Of a stretch of DNA of 64,000 nucleotides, positions 36,339 through 45,685 are shown piece after piece. The notes beneath the pieces were generated by a model. That model made no database searches. It worked only from the letters and a program-made list of their open reading frames with translations, and was not told where the DNA came from. The stretch is from assembly GCF_016735585.2 (NCBI RefSeq), contig NZ_JAERSE020000003.1:186001-250000 (forward strand), read 5' to 3'. The translations under genes and the position numbers were made by a program. Position 1 is the stretch's first letter, and the number at the start of each line of letters is the position of its first letter. The DNA is from Chryseobacterium tagetis (GTDB lineage: Bacteria; Bacteroidota; Bacteroidia; Flavobacteriales; Weeksellaceae).

Positions 36339-36355
36339 TATCAAACAATAAGAAA

Positions 36356-37504
36356 ATGAAACAGTACAAAAAATTGCTTGAGCCTTTTCAATTGACAAAA
36401 GGAATACAAATCAAGAACAGGATTGCAATGGCCCCTATGACTACATGGGCAGGAAACGATGATTTCACAATTGCGGATGAAGAAGTAGAATGGTATAAAG
36501 CACGTGTAAAAGGCGTAGGATTGGTTATCACCGGCTGTACGCATGTAACCCCGGAAGGGATTGGTTTTACCCATGAATTTGCCGGATATGATGATAGCTT
36601 TATCCCTAGTCTGAAAAAATTAGCCGATGCAACAAAAAGTGACGGTGCTCCCGCTATACTGCAAGTTTTTCATGCAGGAAACAAAGCAGTCACAGACTTG
36701 ATCCCTAGCAGGGATGTTGTAAGTGCCAGTGCTATAAAATCAGAGGTAACCCCTTTTACTCCTGCTGATCTGTTAACTCCCAGAGCTTTGGAGGAAAATG
36801 AAATCTGGGATATTATCAAAGCTTTCGGTGCTACTGCCCGGAGGGCGATAGCCGCCGGGTTTGATGGTATTGAAATACATGGTGCTCATGGTTTCTTGAA
36901 CCAAAACTTTTTATCTCCGATGTTCAACCAGCGTACAGATCAATGGGGTGGTTCAATTAATAACCGTCTGCGTTTTTCTACTGAGGTAGTTCGTGAGGTT
37001 AGACGTGTTATTGCCGAGTATTCTGATCGTCCATTTGCATTGGGTTTCCGTATTTCCCCTGAAGAATTGCCTAAAGAAGGATTAAGATTACCAGATAGTT
37101 TGGCTTTGGTTGATAGATTGATTCATGAACAGGTGGATTACCTCCATTTCTCATTATTCCAGGTCCTGACACAAAAACCACTGGACAGCGATACCGATAA
37201 AACCATCACCGAAGTATTGACATCATATGTTAACAACCGTGTACCGGTAATTGCGGCAGGACAGGTGACTACACCCACAGAAGCTGACCAAGCCTTAAGC
37301 CTCGGGCTTGATCTCGTAGCCATCGGAAGAAGTATCGTAGTCAACCCAGAATGGGCACAATGGGCCAATGAAGGGAAAGAGGATCAAATAACAATGTTAC
37401 TGGATACAGAACGTGCTGCTGATAAGAAAATTCCAGAAAAATTGATGGCGATTGTTCATTACGCCAAGGGGTGGATCAAGACTACGGAAGAGGCAACAGC
37501 ATAA
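36356..37504 (+). CDS. Old Yellow Enzyme family NADH:flavin oxidoreductase (ene-reductase)
   Basis: From the ATG at 36356 this is a 382-residue FMN TIM-barrel protein starting MKQYKKLLEPFQL. It has the MAPMTTWAG loop, the substrate-binding HGAHGFLNQNF motif (His-x-x-His class) and an FMN-phosphate region VIAAGQVTTPTEA...VAIGRSIVVNP. The upstream frame start (36263) lies inside the operator and -7 region and is rejected. Such enzymes reduce activated C=C bonds of enones and quinones. It opens an operon with AKR, SDR, AKR and ALDH genes. Confidence 0.88.
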   Translation: MKQYKKLLEPFQLTKGIQIKNRIAMAPMTTWAGNDDFTIADEEVEWYKARVKGVGLVITGCTHVTPEGIGFTHEFAGYDDSFIPSLKKLADATKSDGAPAILQVFHAGNKAVTDLIPSRDVVSASAIKSEVTPFTPADLLTPRALEENEIWDIIKAFGATARRAIAAGFDGIEIHGAHGFLNQNFLSPMFNQRTDQWGGSINNRLRFSTEVVREVRRVIAEYSDRPFALGFRISPEELPKEGLRLPDSLALVDRLIHEQVDYLHFSLFQVLTQKPLDSDTDKTITEVLTSYVNNRVPVIAAGQVTTPTEADQALSLGLDLVAIGRSIVVNPEWAQWANEGKEDQITMLLDTERAADKKIPEKLMAIVHYAKGWIKTTEEATA

Positions 37505-37544
37505 CATTTTTAAAGGAAAAGGAACAGTAAAAAAGTCAAAAATC

Positions 37545-38594
37545 ATGGAATACAAAGCATTAGGTAATACGGGATTATTGGTTTCCCAACTTTGCTTGGG
37601 AACAATGACGATGGGTTCAGGTTCTGGTGTCTATTCGCATATAGGTGATGTTGGACAAGCAGACGCAAACAACCTTATAAAAGCAGCTTTAGAGGCGGGC
37701 ATCAATTTCTTCGACACAGCCGATGTGTATTCATCCGGCGAAAGCGAGAAAACACTTGGTCAGGCGTTTAAAGACCTTAGTATCCTTCGAAAAGATGTGG
37801 TGCTGGCTACAAAATTTTACAGCCGTATAGGGCCAGGCCGCAACGACGTTGGCGCGTCGCGCAAGCATATAATGGATGCCATTGAATCAAGCCTAAAAAA
37901 TCTGCAAACAGATTATATTGACCTTTACCAAATTCATGCGAACGATGTACTCACTCCTACAGATGAGATATTGCGTACGCTGGATGATCTGGTCACCCAG
38001 GGTAAAGTGCGTTACATCGGCTGCTCCAATTGGCAAGCCTGGAAATTAGCGCAGTCATTAGGTATTTCGGCATTAAAGAATACTGTTAGGTTTGAATCAT
38101 TGCAAGCTTACTATTCCATTGCAGGAAGAGATCTTGAAAGAGAAATTGTCCCCCTGCTGGAAAATGAAAAACTGGGGCTGTTGGTATGGAGCCCCTTAGC
38201 CGGAGGATTGTTGTCGGGAAAATTCAGCAGGGAAAACCAAAAGCCGGAAGGATCAAGACGTACTACATTCGATTTCCCAATTGTAGATAAAGAACGTGCA
38301 TGGAACATCCTCGATGTAATTTTCCCTATTGCCGAAAAATACAACTGTAGTGCGGCACGTGTAGCATTGGCCTGGTTGCTTTCAAAACCAGTAGTAACTT
38401 CTGTGATCGTTGGTGCAAAGCGTGTCGAACAACTGCAAGATAACATCGCAGCAACCGAACTAAAGCTCACAGATGAGGAAATCAAACAGCTGGACACGGT
38501 AAGTGAACTGCCGGCTGAATATCCCGGATGGATGTTAGCAACACAAGGTGCTGACCGTCTTGGTGAAGTTGACCTTTGGTCCGATCGTTCGTAA
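37545..38594 (+). CDS. Aldo/keto reductase
   Basis: From MEYKALGNTG (ATG 37545) this is a 349-residue TIM-barrel NADPH oxidoreductase. The catalytic tetrad is visible: Asp and Tyr in FFDTADVYSSGES, Lys in LATKFYSR and His in LYQIHAND. The cofactor loop VIVGAKRVEQLQDNI near the C-terminus is typical of the AKR11/AKR12-like group. It reduces aldehydes or ketones; the substrate is unknown. It is the second gene of the ene-reductase operon, 40 bases behind the first. Confidence 0.88.
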   Translation: MEYKALGNTGLLVSQLCLGTMTMGSGSGVYSHIGDVGQADANNLIKAALEAGINFFDTADVYSSGESEKTLGQAFKDLSILRKDVVLATKFYSRIGPGRNDVGASRKHIMDAIESSLKNLQTDYIDLYQIHANDVLTPTDEILRTLDDLVTQGKVRYIGCSNWQAWKLAQSLGISALKNTVRFESLQAYYSIAGRDLEREIVPLLENEKLGLLVWSPLAGGLLSGKFSRENQKPEGSRRTTFDFPIVDKERAWNILDVIFPIAEKYNCSAARVALAWLLSKPVVTSVIVGAKRVEQLQDNIAATELKLTDEEIKQLDTVSELPAEYPGWMLATQGADRLGEVDLWSDRS

Positions 38595-38643
38595 AAAAAG
38601 GAGGCTTATTAGAAGATTTTATTCACCTAAAAAATAAATAAAA

Positions 38644-39408
38644 ATGAACACAGAAAATATTGCGGAAAAATTTACCGCTAAAGCAATAGAAGGAAAAACT
38701 GTTATTGTAACTGGTGCTGCAAACGGCATTGGCCGTGCTGAAGCTGAATTGCTGGCGCTTTCAGGAGCCAACGTTGTATTCACTGATCTTGACGATAGTA
38801 AAGGAGAAGAAGCCATAAAACCATTTGGTAAAAAGGCGGTCTACTTCCATCATGATGTAACTAAACCTTCTGATTGGAAAAACGTGGTTGAGCAAACAAT
38901 CAAGCTATTTGGAAGAATAGATGGACTGGTTAACAATGCGGGTATCTATTTGCCCGGATCAATTGAGGATGTGACCGAAGAAACGCTTGAAAGACAGATC
39001 AGCGTGAACCAAAAGGGAACATTTTGGGGCATTCAATATACTGCGGAGGCAATGAAGAAAACGGGTGGTTCCATCGTTAACACGTCTTCTATATGTGGCA
39101 TCAGGGGGTTGGCAGGTTGTATTATATACAATTCCACCAAATGGGCAATCAGAGGTATCACCAAAACGGCAGCAAGTGAATTGGGGCAATATAAAATCAG
39201 GGTGAACGCCGTTTTGCCAGGATTTGTAGAGACCAACATTATCTCTGTAAACGCACCTGAAATGAACGAGCAAGCAGCCCGTGATGCCGCTTTAGGCCGT
39301 TTAGGACAACCACAAGATATCGCTTATCTGGTAAGGTATCTTATTTCGGATGAAAGTTCTTTTGTTACCGGAAGCGATTTCCTTATTGACGGAGGTTGGA
39401 CACTTTAA
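38644..39408 (+). CDS. SDR family oxidoreductase
   Basis: This 254-residue classical SDR has the cofactor motif TGAANGIG, LVNNAGIYL, catalytic Ser in NTSSICG, YNSTK (Tyr-x-x-x-Lys) and a C-terminal SFVTGSDFLIDGGW typical of 3-ketoacyl- or 3-alpha/beta-hydroxysteroid-type SDRs. It lies third in the ene-reductase operon between two AKR genes. Confidence 0.87.
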   Translation: MNTENIAEKFTAKAIEGKTVIVTGAANGIGRAEAELLALSGANVVFTDLDDSKGEEAIKPFGKKAVYFHHDVTKPSDWKNVVEQTIKLFGRIDGLVNNAGIYLPGSIEDVTEETLERQISVNQKGTFWGIQYTAEAMKKTGGSIVNTSSICGIRGLAGCIIYNSTKWAIRGITKTAASELGQYKIRVNAVLPGFVETNIISVNAPEMNEQAARDAALGRLGQPQDIAYLVRYLISDESSFVTGSDFLIDGGWTL

Positions 39409-39463
39409 TAAATCTATCAGAGTGAAAACTTTGCATTTTCAACAATCATAAAAAAACAAGTAT

Positions 39464-40486
39464 ATGAAATACAATTATGTAGGAAACACAGGACTGATGG
39501 TGTCAGAACTTTGTTTTGGAACAATGACATTCGGCGGTCAAAATGCCGGTATGTGGGAGAATATTGGAAAGTTACAGCAAAACGAAGTCAATGAATTAAT
39601 GAAATCGGTCATTGATGCCGGTATCAATTTCATTGATACAGCCAATGTGTATTCCTTTGGACAGTCGGAGCAACTACTGGGTCAATCCCTTAAAGACCTT
39701 GCTGTACCAAGAGATCAAATGATTATCGCTACAAAGGTAATGGGTATTATGGATGATAGTCCCAACGGCAGGGGGCTTTCGCGCTATCATATCTTCAATT
39801 CAGTTGATGCCAGTCTGAAGCGCTTGCAACTGGATCACATAGACATTCTTTATGTGCATGGGGTCGATTTTAAAACAGATCTTGAAGATATTGTCCGTAG
39901 CTTAAATGATGTAGTAAACACAGGTAAAGTACGTTATATAGCAATTTGCAACTGGCCTGCATGGATGGTTGCAAAAGCTCAGGCTATCGCTCATTATAAT
40001 GGGTGGCATAAATTTATCGGACTTCAATATCACTATGCGGCTGTTACTCGTGACATTGAACATGAGCTGGTACCCTTGGCACAAGATCATAATCTGGCGA
40101 TGTTTCCATGGAGTCCACTTGCGGGAGGTTTTCTTTCAGGAAAATTCACAAGAGAACAATCGAGTGAAGGCTCACGCCGGGCAAATTTCGATTTTCCACC
40201 CGTTAATAAAGAAAAAGCATACGACCTGGTGGATGTTATGAAGCAAATCGGTCAGCAATACGATGCTACGGTTGCTCAAGTTGCTCTAGCATGGGTAAGA
40301 CAACAGCCAGGAATTACCAGTACCATCATTGGTGCTAAAACAACAGAACAGTTGAAAGACAATATCCAATCGACAGCTATTCATTTATCGGTAGAAGATC
40401 TAAAAATGATAGATGCAATTAGCCCGTTGCCACTTCAATACCCTGGTTGGATGATCCAAAATCAAAGCGGTTACAGAATCCCTTAA
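39464..40486 (+). CDS. Aldo/keto reductase
   Basis: This 340-residue AKR is homologous along its length to the AKR at 37545: NTGLMVSELCFGTMTFGG, the tetrad Asp/Tyr in FIDTANVYSFGQS, Lys in IATKVMG and His in ILYVHGVD, and the shared C-terminal LPLQYPGWM. The pair looks like a diverged duplication separated by one SDR gene. It lies 11 bases upstream of the aldehyde dehydrogenase gene. Confidence 0.87.
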   Translation: MKYNYVGNTGLMVSELCFGTMTFGGQNAGMWENIGKLQQNEVNELMKSVIDAGINFIDTANVYSFGQSEQLLGQSLKDLAVPRDQMIIATKVMGIMDDSPNGRGLSRYHIFNSVDASLKRLQLDHIDILYVHGVDFKTDLEDIVRSLNDVVNTGKVRYIAICNWPAWMVAKAQAIAHYNGWHKFIGLQYHYAAVTRDIEHELVPLAQDHNLAMFPWSPLAGGFLSGKFTREQSSEGSRRANFDFPPVNKEKAYDLVDVMKQIGQQYDATVAQVALAWVRQQPGITSTIIGAKTTEQLKDNIQSTAIHLSVEDLKMIDAISPLPLQYPGWMIQNQSGYRIP

Positions 40487-40497
40487 ACATATTTACA

Positions 40498-41883
40498 ATG
40501 GAAAATCAATTCAAGAGCATCTTTGAAAAGCAAAAAACTTATTTTTTGACTGATGCTACCAAAACTTACAAATGGCGGATTGATCAGCTTACCCGCCTTG
40601 AGAATATGATCAAAGAAAATGTTCAGGCATTTAAAGAGGCGTTAGCAAAGGATTTCAAAACCGCAGAATTTGAACAGGATCAGGAAATCTTTGCCAGTTT
40701 AGGAGCCATTGAGGAAACTAAACAAAGCCTTAAGAAATGGATGGAACCAGAATTGGCAGAGCTTCCCAAAAGAATGTCAGATACAGGACACAAAGGCTAT
40801 ATCTATCGTGAACCCTACGGTGTTTCCCTTATTGTTGGACCTTTTAATGCTCCTGTAGTATTAATTATTGACCCACTGCTGGCTGCTTTGTCTGCCGGTA
40901 ATACTGCCATTGTGAAACCATCAAATTCCTCATTCGCAGTTGCAGCCCTTTTCACTCAATTAATAGCTCAATATTTCAACGAAGAGTGTGTAGCGGCAGT
41001 GCAGGGAAATAGAGAGGCCATGACTCAGCTACTTGAGTTGCCCTTCGATTTTATTTTCTTTACAGGTAGCATCCAGGTAGGTAAAATTGTGATGAAAGCC
41101 GCTGCCGAAAATTTAACCCCTGTGCTATTGGAGCTAGGTGGGCAGAATGCGGTAATCGTAGATCAGACCGCTAATTTAAAAGAAGCGGCACGTAAAATAA
41201 CATGGGGCGCAACAGCTTTCGCAGGTCAATGGTGTGTTTCGCCCGGCTATGTTTATGTACACCAATCTATAGCTCAAGAATTCGTTTCTGAATGCAAAAT
41301 TGCGTTGGATGAACTCTATGGTAGGGATGCTTCAAAGAGCGATGATTATTCAAGGATTATTTCGGAGAAGGATGTCTTACGTCTGGCAGAAGTAATTAAA
41401 GGGGCTAACGTAGTTTATGGAGGTAGCTTCGATGTCGAAAATCGCTATTTTGAACCAACTCTGGTATTTCCTGCTTCCTGGGAAGAGAAGGTGCTGGAAG
41501 AAGAAATATTTGGCCCTATTCTGCCAATTATCTCTTACGATGATATCGCAACAGCAATTAAAGTAATCAAGGAGAAACCAAAAGGATTAGCAGCCTATAT
41601 ATTCAGTAGAGATCAACAGGCTATTGACCGTTTCATTAATAGTGTTTCTTCCGGAGGCGGAGCTGTTAATCAAACTAATATGCAAGTATTCCTGACCTCT
41701 TTACCTTTTGGTGGCATAGGAACTTCAGGATTAGGAAAATACTTCGGAAAACGCGGATTCGATAGTTTATCAAACATTAAGTCCATTCTCTTTTCAGATC
41801 CGGATGTTACCATAAACGACTTCCTGCCACCTTTTACTGAAAGCAAAAAGAAAGATTACCTAACGTGGTTTCTACCTGAATAG
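40498..41883 (+). CDS. Aldehyde dehydrogenase (class 3-like)
   Basis: This 461-residue enzyme starts MENQFKSIFEKQ. The length and sequence fit the short class-3 fatty or aromatic aldehyde dehydrogenases: YREPYGVSLIVGPFNAPV, Glu in LLELGGQNAVIVD, catalytic Cys in FAGQWCVSPGYVYVH and the NQTNMQVFLTSLPFGGIGTSGLGKYFGKRGFD C-terminal block. It oxidises aldehydes to acids with NAD(P). It ends the five-gene ene-reductase operon, which supports a joint path from enone or carbonyl to acid. Confidence 0.88.
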   Translation: MENQFKSIFEKQKTYFLTDATKTYKWRIDQLTRLENMIKENVQAFKEALAKDFKTAEFEQDQEIFASLGAIEETKQSLKKWMEPELAELPKRMSDTGHKGYIYREPYGVSLIVGPFNAPVVLIIDPLLAALSAGNTAIVKPSNSSFAVAALFTQLIAQYFNEECVAAVQGNREAMTQLLELPFDFIFFTGSIQVGKIVMKAAAENLTPVLLELGGQNAVIVDQTANLKEAARKITWGATAFAGQWCVSPGYVYVHQSIAQEFVSECKIALDELYGRDASKSDDYSRIISEKDVLRLAEVIKGANVVYGGSFDVENRYFEPTLVFPASWEEKVLEEEIFGPILPIISYDDIATAIKVIKEKPKGLAAYIFSRDQQAIDRFINSVSSGGGAVNQTNMQVFLTSLPFGGIGTSGLGKYFGKRGFDSLSNIKSILFSDPDVTINDFLPPFTESKKKDYLTWFLPE

Positions 41884-42025
41884 GCCTGTGCCATGAAGAA
41901 ACGTAATCTTATTTTATCTACTTAAAACTGAGCTGTAAAGTTAAAATGTTTGAGCTTTTTAGTAATGTAGAAATGTGAAAATAGAACAACCTTTGTAGTG
42001 TAATTTAATTTAAAAATATTATAAA

Positions 42026-42868
42026 ATGAAAAAGCAAAAAGTATGGTTAGTTACCGGTGCTTCCCGTGGATTCGGGTTGGAAATCGTCAAAGCTGCTCTT
42101 GCTGAAGGTGATAAAGTAGTAGCAACAGTACGTAGTAATCCAGAAAAACTACAAGCTCAATTGAATAATGAAAATCTGTTTGTGACTATTCTGGACGTTA
42201 CAAATGAGCAGCAAGCGAAAGAAGTAGCGAATCTTTCCACGGAGAAATTTGAAAGGATCGATGTATTGGTCAATAACGCCGGATTTGGATTATTGAGCGC
42301 CGTGGAAGAGGCGAGTGACGCGGAAGTTAAAGCCAATTATGAGGCAAATGTATTTGGATTATTGAATGTCACTCGCGCAGTATTGCCTTATATGCGTAAG
42401 GAACTCAAAGGACATATTATTAATCTCTCTTCGGTAGGCGGACTGACGGGAATCATAGGATGGGGACTTTATGGTTCTACCAAGTTTGCCGTGGAAGGTA
42501 TAACTGAAGCCTTGTCAAAAGAGCTAGCTCCACTTGGTATTTATGCTACAGCCGTAGAACCTGGCTTCTTCCGTACGGATTTCCTTGATCAATCATCGCT
42601 TACAAGATCTGCCAATAGTATTGAAGATTACGCGGAAACTGTTGGTGATATGCGAAGCTATGCTACTCAGGTAAATCAAAAACAGCCTGGCAGTGCGGAG
42701 AAACTGGCACAGGCCATTCTCAAAATAGCTGATGCTGAAAAACCTCCTGTGCATCTGCCTTTGGGAAAAGATACACTGCAACTCTTCAAAGAAAAGATGG
42801 ATACGTTTAATGCAGATATTGAGGCTTGGCATGAAGTGATCACCGGCACAGACCATGATGATGCCTAA
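42026..42868 (+). CDS. SDR family oxidoreductase
   Basis: This 280-residue SDR has TGASRGFGLEI, VNNAGFGLL, catalytic Ser in NLSSVGG and YGSTK (Tyr-x-x-x-Lys). The C-terminal extension with KQPGSAEKLAQAIL and PPVHLPLGKDTL is shared by several SDRs of this window (43906, 45850, 48108). The closest of these by eye is the 48108 gene, which has the same LSSVGGLTG-like block. It is followed after 59 bases by the ABM-domain protein. Confidence 0.87.
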   Translation: MKKQKVWLVTGASRGFGLEIVKAALAEGDKVVATVRSNPEKLQAQLNNENLFVTILDVTNEQQAKEVANLSTEKFERIDVLVNNAGFGLLSAVEEASDAEVKANYEANVFGLLNVTRAVLPYMRKELKGHIINLSSVGGLTGIIGWGLYGSTKFAVEGITEALSKELAPLGIYATAVEPGFFRTDFLDQSSLTRSANSIEDYAETVGDMRSYATQVNQKQPGSAEKLAQAILKIADAEKPPVHLPLGKDTLQLFKEKMDTFNADIEAWHEVITGTDHDDA

Positions 42869-42927
42869 CATATAAATGGTTAAATGTAGGTTAGCCACTT
42901 ATTTTTAACAATCTAACAATTTAAAAA

Positions 42928-43671
42928 ATGAAAAAAATCAATTTGTGGAATAAAATTATTCCCATCATAATTATTACGTTTATGACAAGTTTTAATATCG
43001 CCTCTGCTCAAAATGTGAGCGAAGAAAGAATAACCATGTTGGTCACTTTTAACGTTAAGGCGGAACAGAAAGAAGCGTTAAGAAAAGCACTTATCGCAGA
43101 TAAAAATGGTGCCCTGAATGAGAAGGGAAACATATCGATGGAATTATTCGAACATAAGGACAAGCCAAACACCTTTTATTTATTTGAAAGATGGGATAAC
43201 CAAAAATCTTTGGATGAACATTTTACAAAGAAATATGCAAAAGATGTACTGGAATCAAATAAAACGGCATTGACAAAACCAATGGAGATTCTTTACCTCC
43301 ATGATGTATCTCCTTTGCCAAAAAATGAAATCAAGAACCCTCTTTCGAGTGATACGCCAGTTGATCTTGTTGTGATTTTCAAAGTAAAAGATGGCATGCA
43401 GGAAACCTTTATTAATCAGTTTCAAAAATCAATTGTAAACAGCAGACCTGAGCAAGGAAATATCGAATTCTTTTTTCACACCGTACCTGGTGACAATACT
43501 AAGTTTGTATTGTACGAGAGATGGAGAAGCCAGGCAGCAATTGATTTCCACTTTGCCCAACCTTATACTAAAGAATTGTTTGAAATGTTCAAATCCGCTC
43601 TTGAACAACCTATTGAAGAATACCTGAATTTCATAAATGAAATCGGTTATACTAAAAGAGCAGATAAATAA
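42928..43671 (+). CDS. Secreted protein with two ABM (monooxygenase-like) domains
   Basis: This 247-residue protein has a signal peptide (1-28, ending IASAQ) and two similar ferredoxin-like domains: MLVTFNVKAEQKEALRKAL...FYLFERWDNQKSLDEHF (about 37-110) and LVVIFKVKDGMQETFINQF...FVLYERWRSQAAIDFHF (about 145-220). These belong to the antibiotic biosynthesis monooxygenase (ABM) superfamily, which includes cofactor-free quinone-forming oxygenases. The duplication makes a pseudo-dimer, and export to the periplasm is unusual for the family. It is followed by a terminator. Confidence 0.8.
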   Translation: MKKINLWNKIIPIIIITFMTSFNIASAQNVSEERITMLVTFNVKAEQKEALRKALIADKNGALNEKGNISMELFEHKDKPNTFYLFERWDNQKSLDEHFTKKYAKDVLESNKTALTKPMEILYLHDVSPLPKNEIKNPLSSDTPVDLVVIFKVKDGMQETFINQFQKSIVNSRPEQGNIEFFFHTVPGDNTKFVLYERWRSQAAIDFHFAQPYTKELFEMFKSALEQPIEEYLNFINEIGYTKRADK

Positions 43672-43703
43672 TACGTTTTGAATACAGCAACTTCATTAAA
43701 CAG

Positions 43704-43734
43704 AGAGCTGGCATATACCAAATGTGCCAGCTCT
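43704..43734 (+). terminator. Rho-independent terminator
   Basis: Stem AGAGCTGGCA / TGCCAGCTCT with an 11-base loop and a TATAATTTAT tail, after the ABM gene. Confidence 0.75.
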
Positions 43735-43819
43735 TATAATTTATAGTCATTTTTAGTCAAAAGCAGTTTTGAGAGATGCACTATACCTCGCTGATTCAAT
43801 CAACCATTTTTATAGTTCA

Positions 43820-43883
43820 TTTGATATTCGCAGTTTTCCGTTTGATTTGTGCATCCTCAAAAAAGCCTTCCACCTGTAGCTTT
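43820..43883 (+). promoter_or_regulatory. AraC-type tandem operator plus promoter, copy 3
   Basis: TTTGATATTCGCA (43820-43832) and TTTGATTTGTGCA (43841-43853), period 21 bp, then 22 bases to TAGCTTTG (43876-43883). It precedes the SDR pseudogene and matches copies 1 and 2 in sequence and geometry. Confidence 0.7.
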
Positions 43884-43905
43884 GTTAAATAAAAATTTTT
43901 ATAGT

Positions 43906-44745
43906 ATGGATAAGATATGGTACATAATCGGGGCATCCAAAGGATTGGGGCTGGCCTTGGTAAATAAATTATTAGAAAAAGGATATAAGGTAGCCGCAAC
44001 TTCAAGATCACGTAGTGCACTTGAAAAAGCTGTTGGTTCACAAAATGAAGAAAACTTCCTGCCTCTGGAAGTAGATTTAACCAATCCATCTTCTGTTGCA
44101 GCATCCATTAAAGCAACCTATGACAAATTCGGAAAGCTTGATGTGGTTGTTAATAATGCAGGTTACGGAATAGGCGGAGCGTTGGAAGAACTTAGCGATA
44201 ATGAAATAGAACAAAGCTTTGATGTAAACCTATATGGAACTATTAATGTCATCAAGGGGGTGTTGCCGTACTTCAGGAAAGCAAAAGCCGGTTATCTGAT
44301 GAATATATCCTCTATGTTCGGATTTTATTCGGGTTATGGCTGGTCCGTCTATTCCTCAACCAAATTTGCGATAACAGGACTCTCAGAAGGTCTGGCAAGA
44401 GATTTAGCCCCGCTTGGTATCAAGGTAACGACGATTGCACCGGGGGGATTCCGTACGAATTTTTTAGGAGACTCGGCAGTATTTCCTTCTGCAAACATAA
44501 TAGATGATTATGATTGAATTCATAAAGCCCAGGAAGAGATCATCGCTACATTGGCAGGCAAGCAACCGGGAAATCCCGAAAAAGCAGCAGAAGTTATGAT
44601 TATGCTTGCAGATCATCCAAATCCTCCGGTTCATCTATATTTAGGAAGTGATTCCTATCATCTTGCAAAAGATAAGATCAAGACTTTTGATACTGAATTG
44701 GAAGAATGGAAAGAAATTAGTTTTTCAACAGATTTTAAAAATTAA
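43906..44745 (+). pseudogene. SDR oxidoreductase interrupted by an in-frame stop
   Basis: From MDKIWYIIGASKGLG (ATG 43906) the frame runs to TGA at 44515-44517 and continues in the same frame to a proper end at 44745. The second part (AGKQPGNPEKAAEVMIML, PPVHLYLGSDSYHL) is the C-terminal block seen in the intact SDRs. Core SDR residues (IGASKGLG, NNAGYG, NISSMFG, YSSTK) are intact. A single base change, such as TGG to TGA, would explain the break; a sequencing error is possible. A truncated 203-residue protein could still form the Rossmann core. Confidence 0.75.
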
Positions 44746-44755
44746 AATCAGCAAT

Positions 44756-44791
44756 AAAAAAACCGCAGAAATTACACGCTGCGGTTTTTTT
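44756..44791. terminator. Bidirectional rho-independent terminator
   Basis: AAAAAAACCGCAG / CTGCGGTTTTTTT between the SDR pseudogene and the convergent AraC gene. Confidence 0.85.
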
Positions 44792-44803
44792 ATACAATTT
44801 TTC

Positions 44804-45673
44804 TTACGCTTTCTGTTGGCGTAAATTAGAGGGCGGATAGCCAAAATGTTCTTTGAATATTCTTGAAAAATGAGCTGGATTTTCGAAACCCAGCGTATAA
44901 CAGACATCAGAAACGGCCATGGAAGTATTTTCCAACACTTCCTTTGCCTTATCTAATCTCTTTTTACGAATCCACTGAGAAGGAGCCATATTGTAAATAG
45001 TCTGAAAGTCGCGTTTGAAACTTGCTAAACTCCTTCCTGAGAGATAAGCCAACTCTGTTAAAGATACAGGACTGGTATAATTTTTCTCCATTACTTCAGG
45101 AATCTCTGTGCGTACCGGCTGTTTCATTTGTAGTAATTGCTGAAAAAGGTTCTTATCTGTTCCGGCAAGGTCATATAAAAGTTCGAGCATCTTTATTTTT
45201 ATCAGCCCGGCATCAATGTTCTCAGGTTCATTAAAATAAGGCTCTATAGATTCAAAAAAACGCAACAGCCTTTCGTTTACAGGTTTAACCAAAATCCTTA
45301 CTCTTTCCTCAGTGTGGACAGATTTGATATTGGCCATTTTAATAAAATCCTGCAGAAATTCATCTTTTAAAAAAAACATCAGACTGATGTATAGATTGTC
45401 CTGATCCGTATCTCCCGTTTTGTGGTATTCCACAAGCGTGGCTTTTTTAAGAAATACCATCTCATTTTTGCGTACAACAAATTCAGTCTTTCCATCCTTG
45501 AGGATATTCACACCTTGCTTCACGAATAAAAGCATATGCTCTTCCAGATACATAGCTCCCTTATTGTTTACAGTATGCGTACACGATTCTACAACTGAAA
45601 AACCATTCAGTTTAAGTTCCCTTTGGTTATAAGGAGCCATTGTCAACGCTGTGGGTGCCTTTATATATTTCAT
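44804..45673 (-). CDS. AraC family transcriptional regulator
   Basis: This 289-residue protein has an N-terminal sensor domain (about 25-165, with LFVKQGVNILKDGKTEF) and a C-terminal double helix-turn-helix (LTELAYLSGRSLASFKRDFQ, then VSDVCYTLGFENPAHFSRIFKEHFGYPPS). It resembles the regulator at 53606 in both domains. The minus-strand TACATTTG (45678-45685) lies four bases before the ATG, so the mRNA is probably leaderless. It sits between the SDR pseudogene and the 45.8-49.0 kb SDR/AKR operon. Confidence 0.87.
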   Translation of the reverse strand: MKYIKAPTALTMAPYNQRELKLNGFSVVESCTHTVNNKGAMYLEEHMLLFVKQGVNILKDGKTEFVVRKNEMVFLKKATLVEYHKTGDTDQDNLYISLMFFLKDEFLQDFIKMANIKSVHTEERVRILVKPVNERLLRFFESIEPYFNEPENIDAGLIKIKMLELLYDLAGTDKNLFQQLLQMKQPVRTEIPEVMEKNYTSPVSLTELAYLSGRSLASFKRDFQTIYNMAPSQWIRKKRLDKAKEVLENTSMAVSDVCYTLGFENPAHFSRIFKEHFGYPPSNLRQQKA

Positions 45674-45677
45674 AATA

Positions 45678-45685
45678 CAAATGTA
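45678..45685 (-). promoter_or_regulatory. Predicted -7 element of the AraC gene
   Basis: TACATTTG on the minus strand, four bases from the ATG; predicts a leaderless mRNA. Confidence 0.45.

Noticed and set aside
36263..36355. N-terminal extension of the ene-reductase (31 extra residues)
   Set aside because: It would be encoded by the tandem operator and the -7 element; the family starts at MKQYKKLLEP, and the ATG at 36356 follows the promoter at a sensible distance.
44551..44745. A separate 64-residue gene
   Set aside because: It is the in-frame remainder of the SDR interrupted by TGA at 44515.
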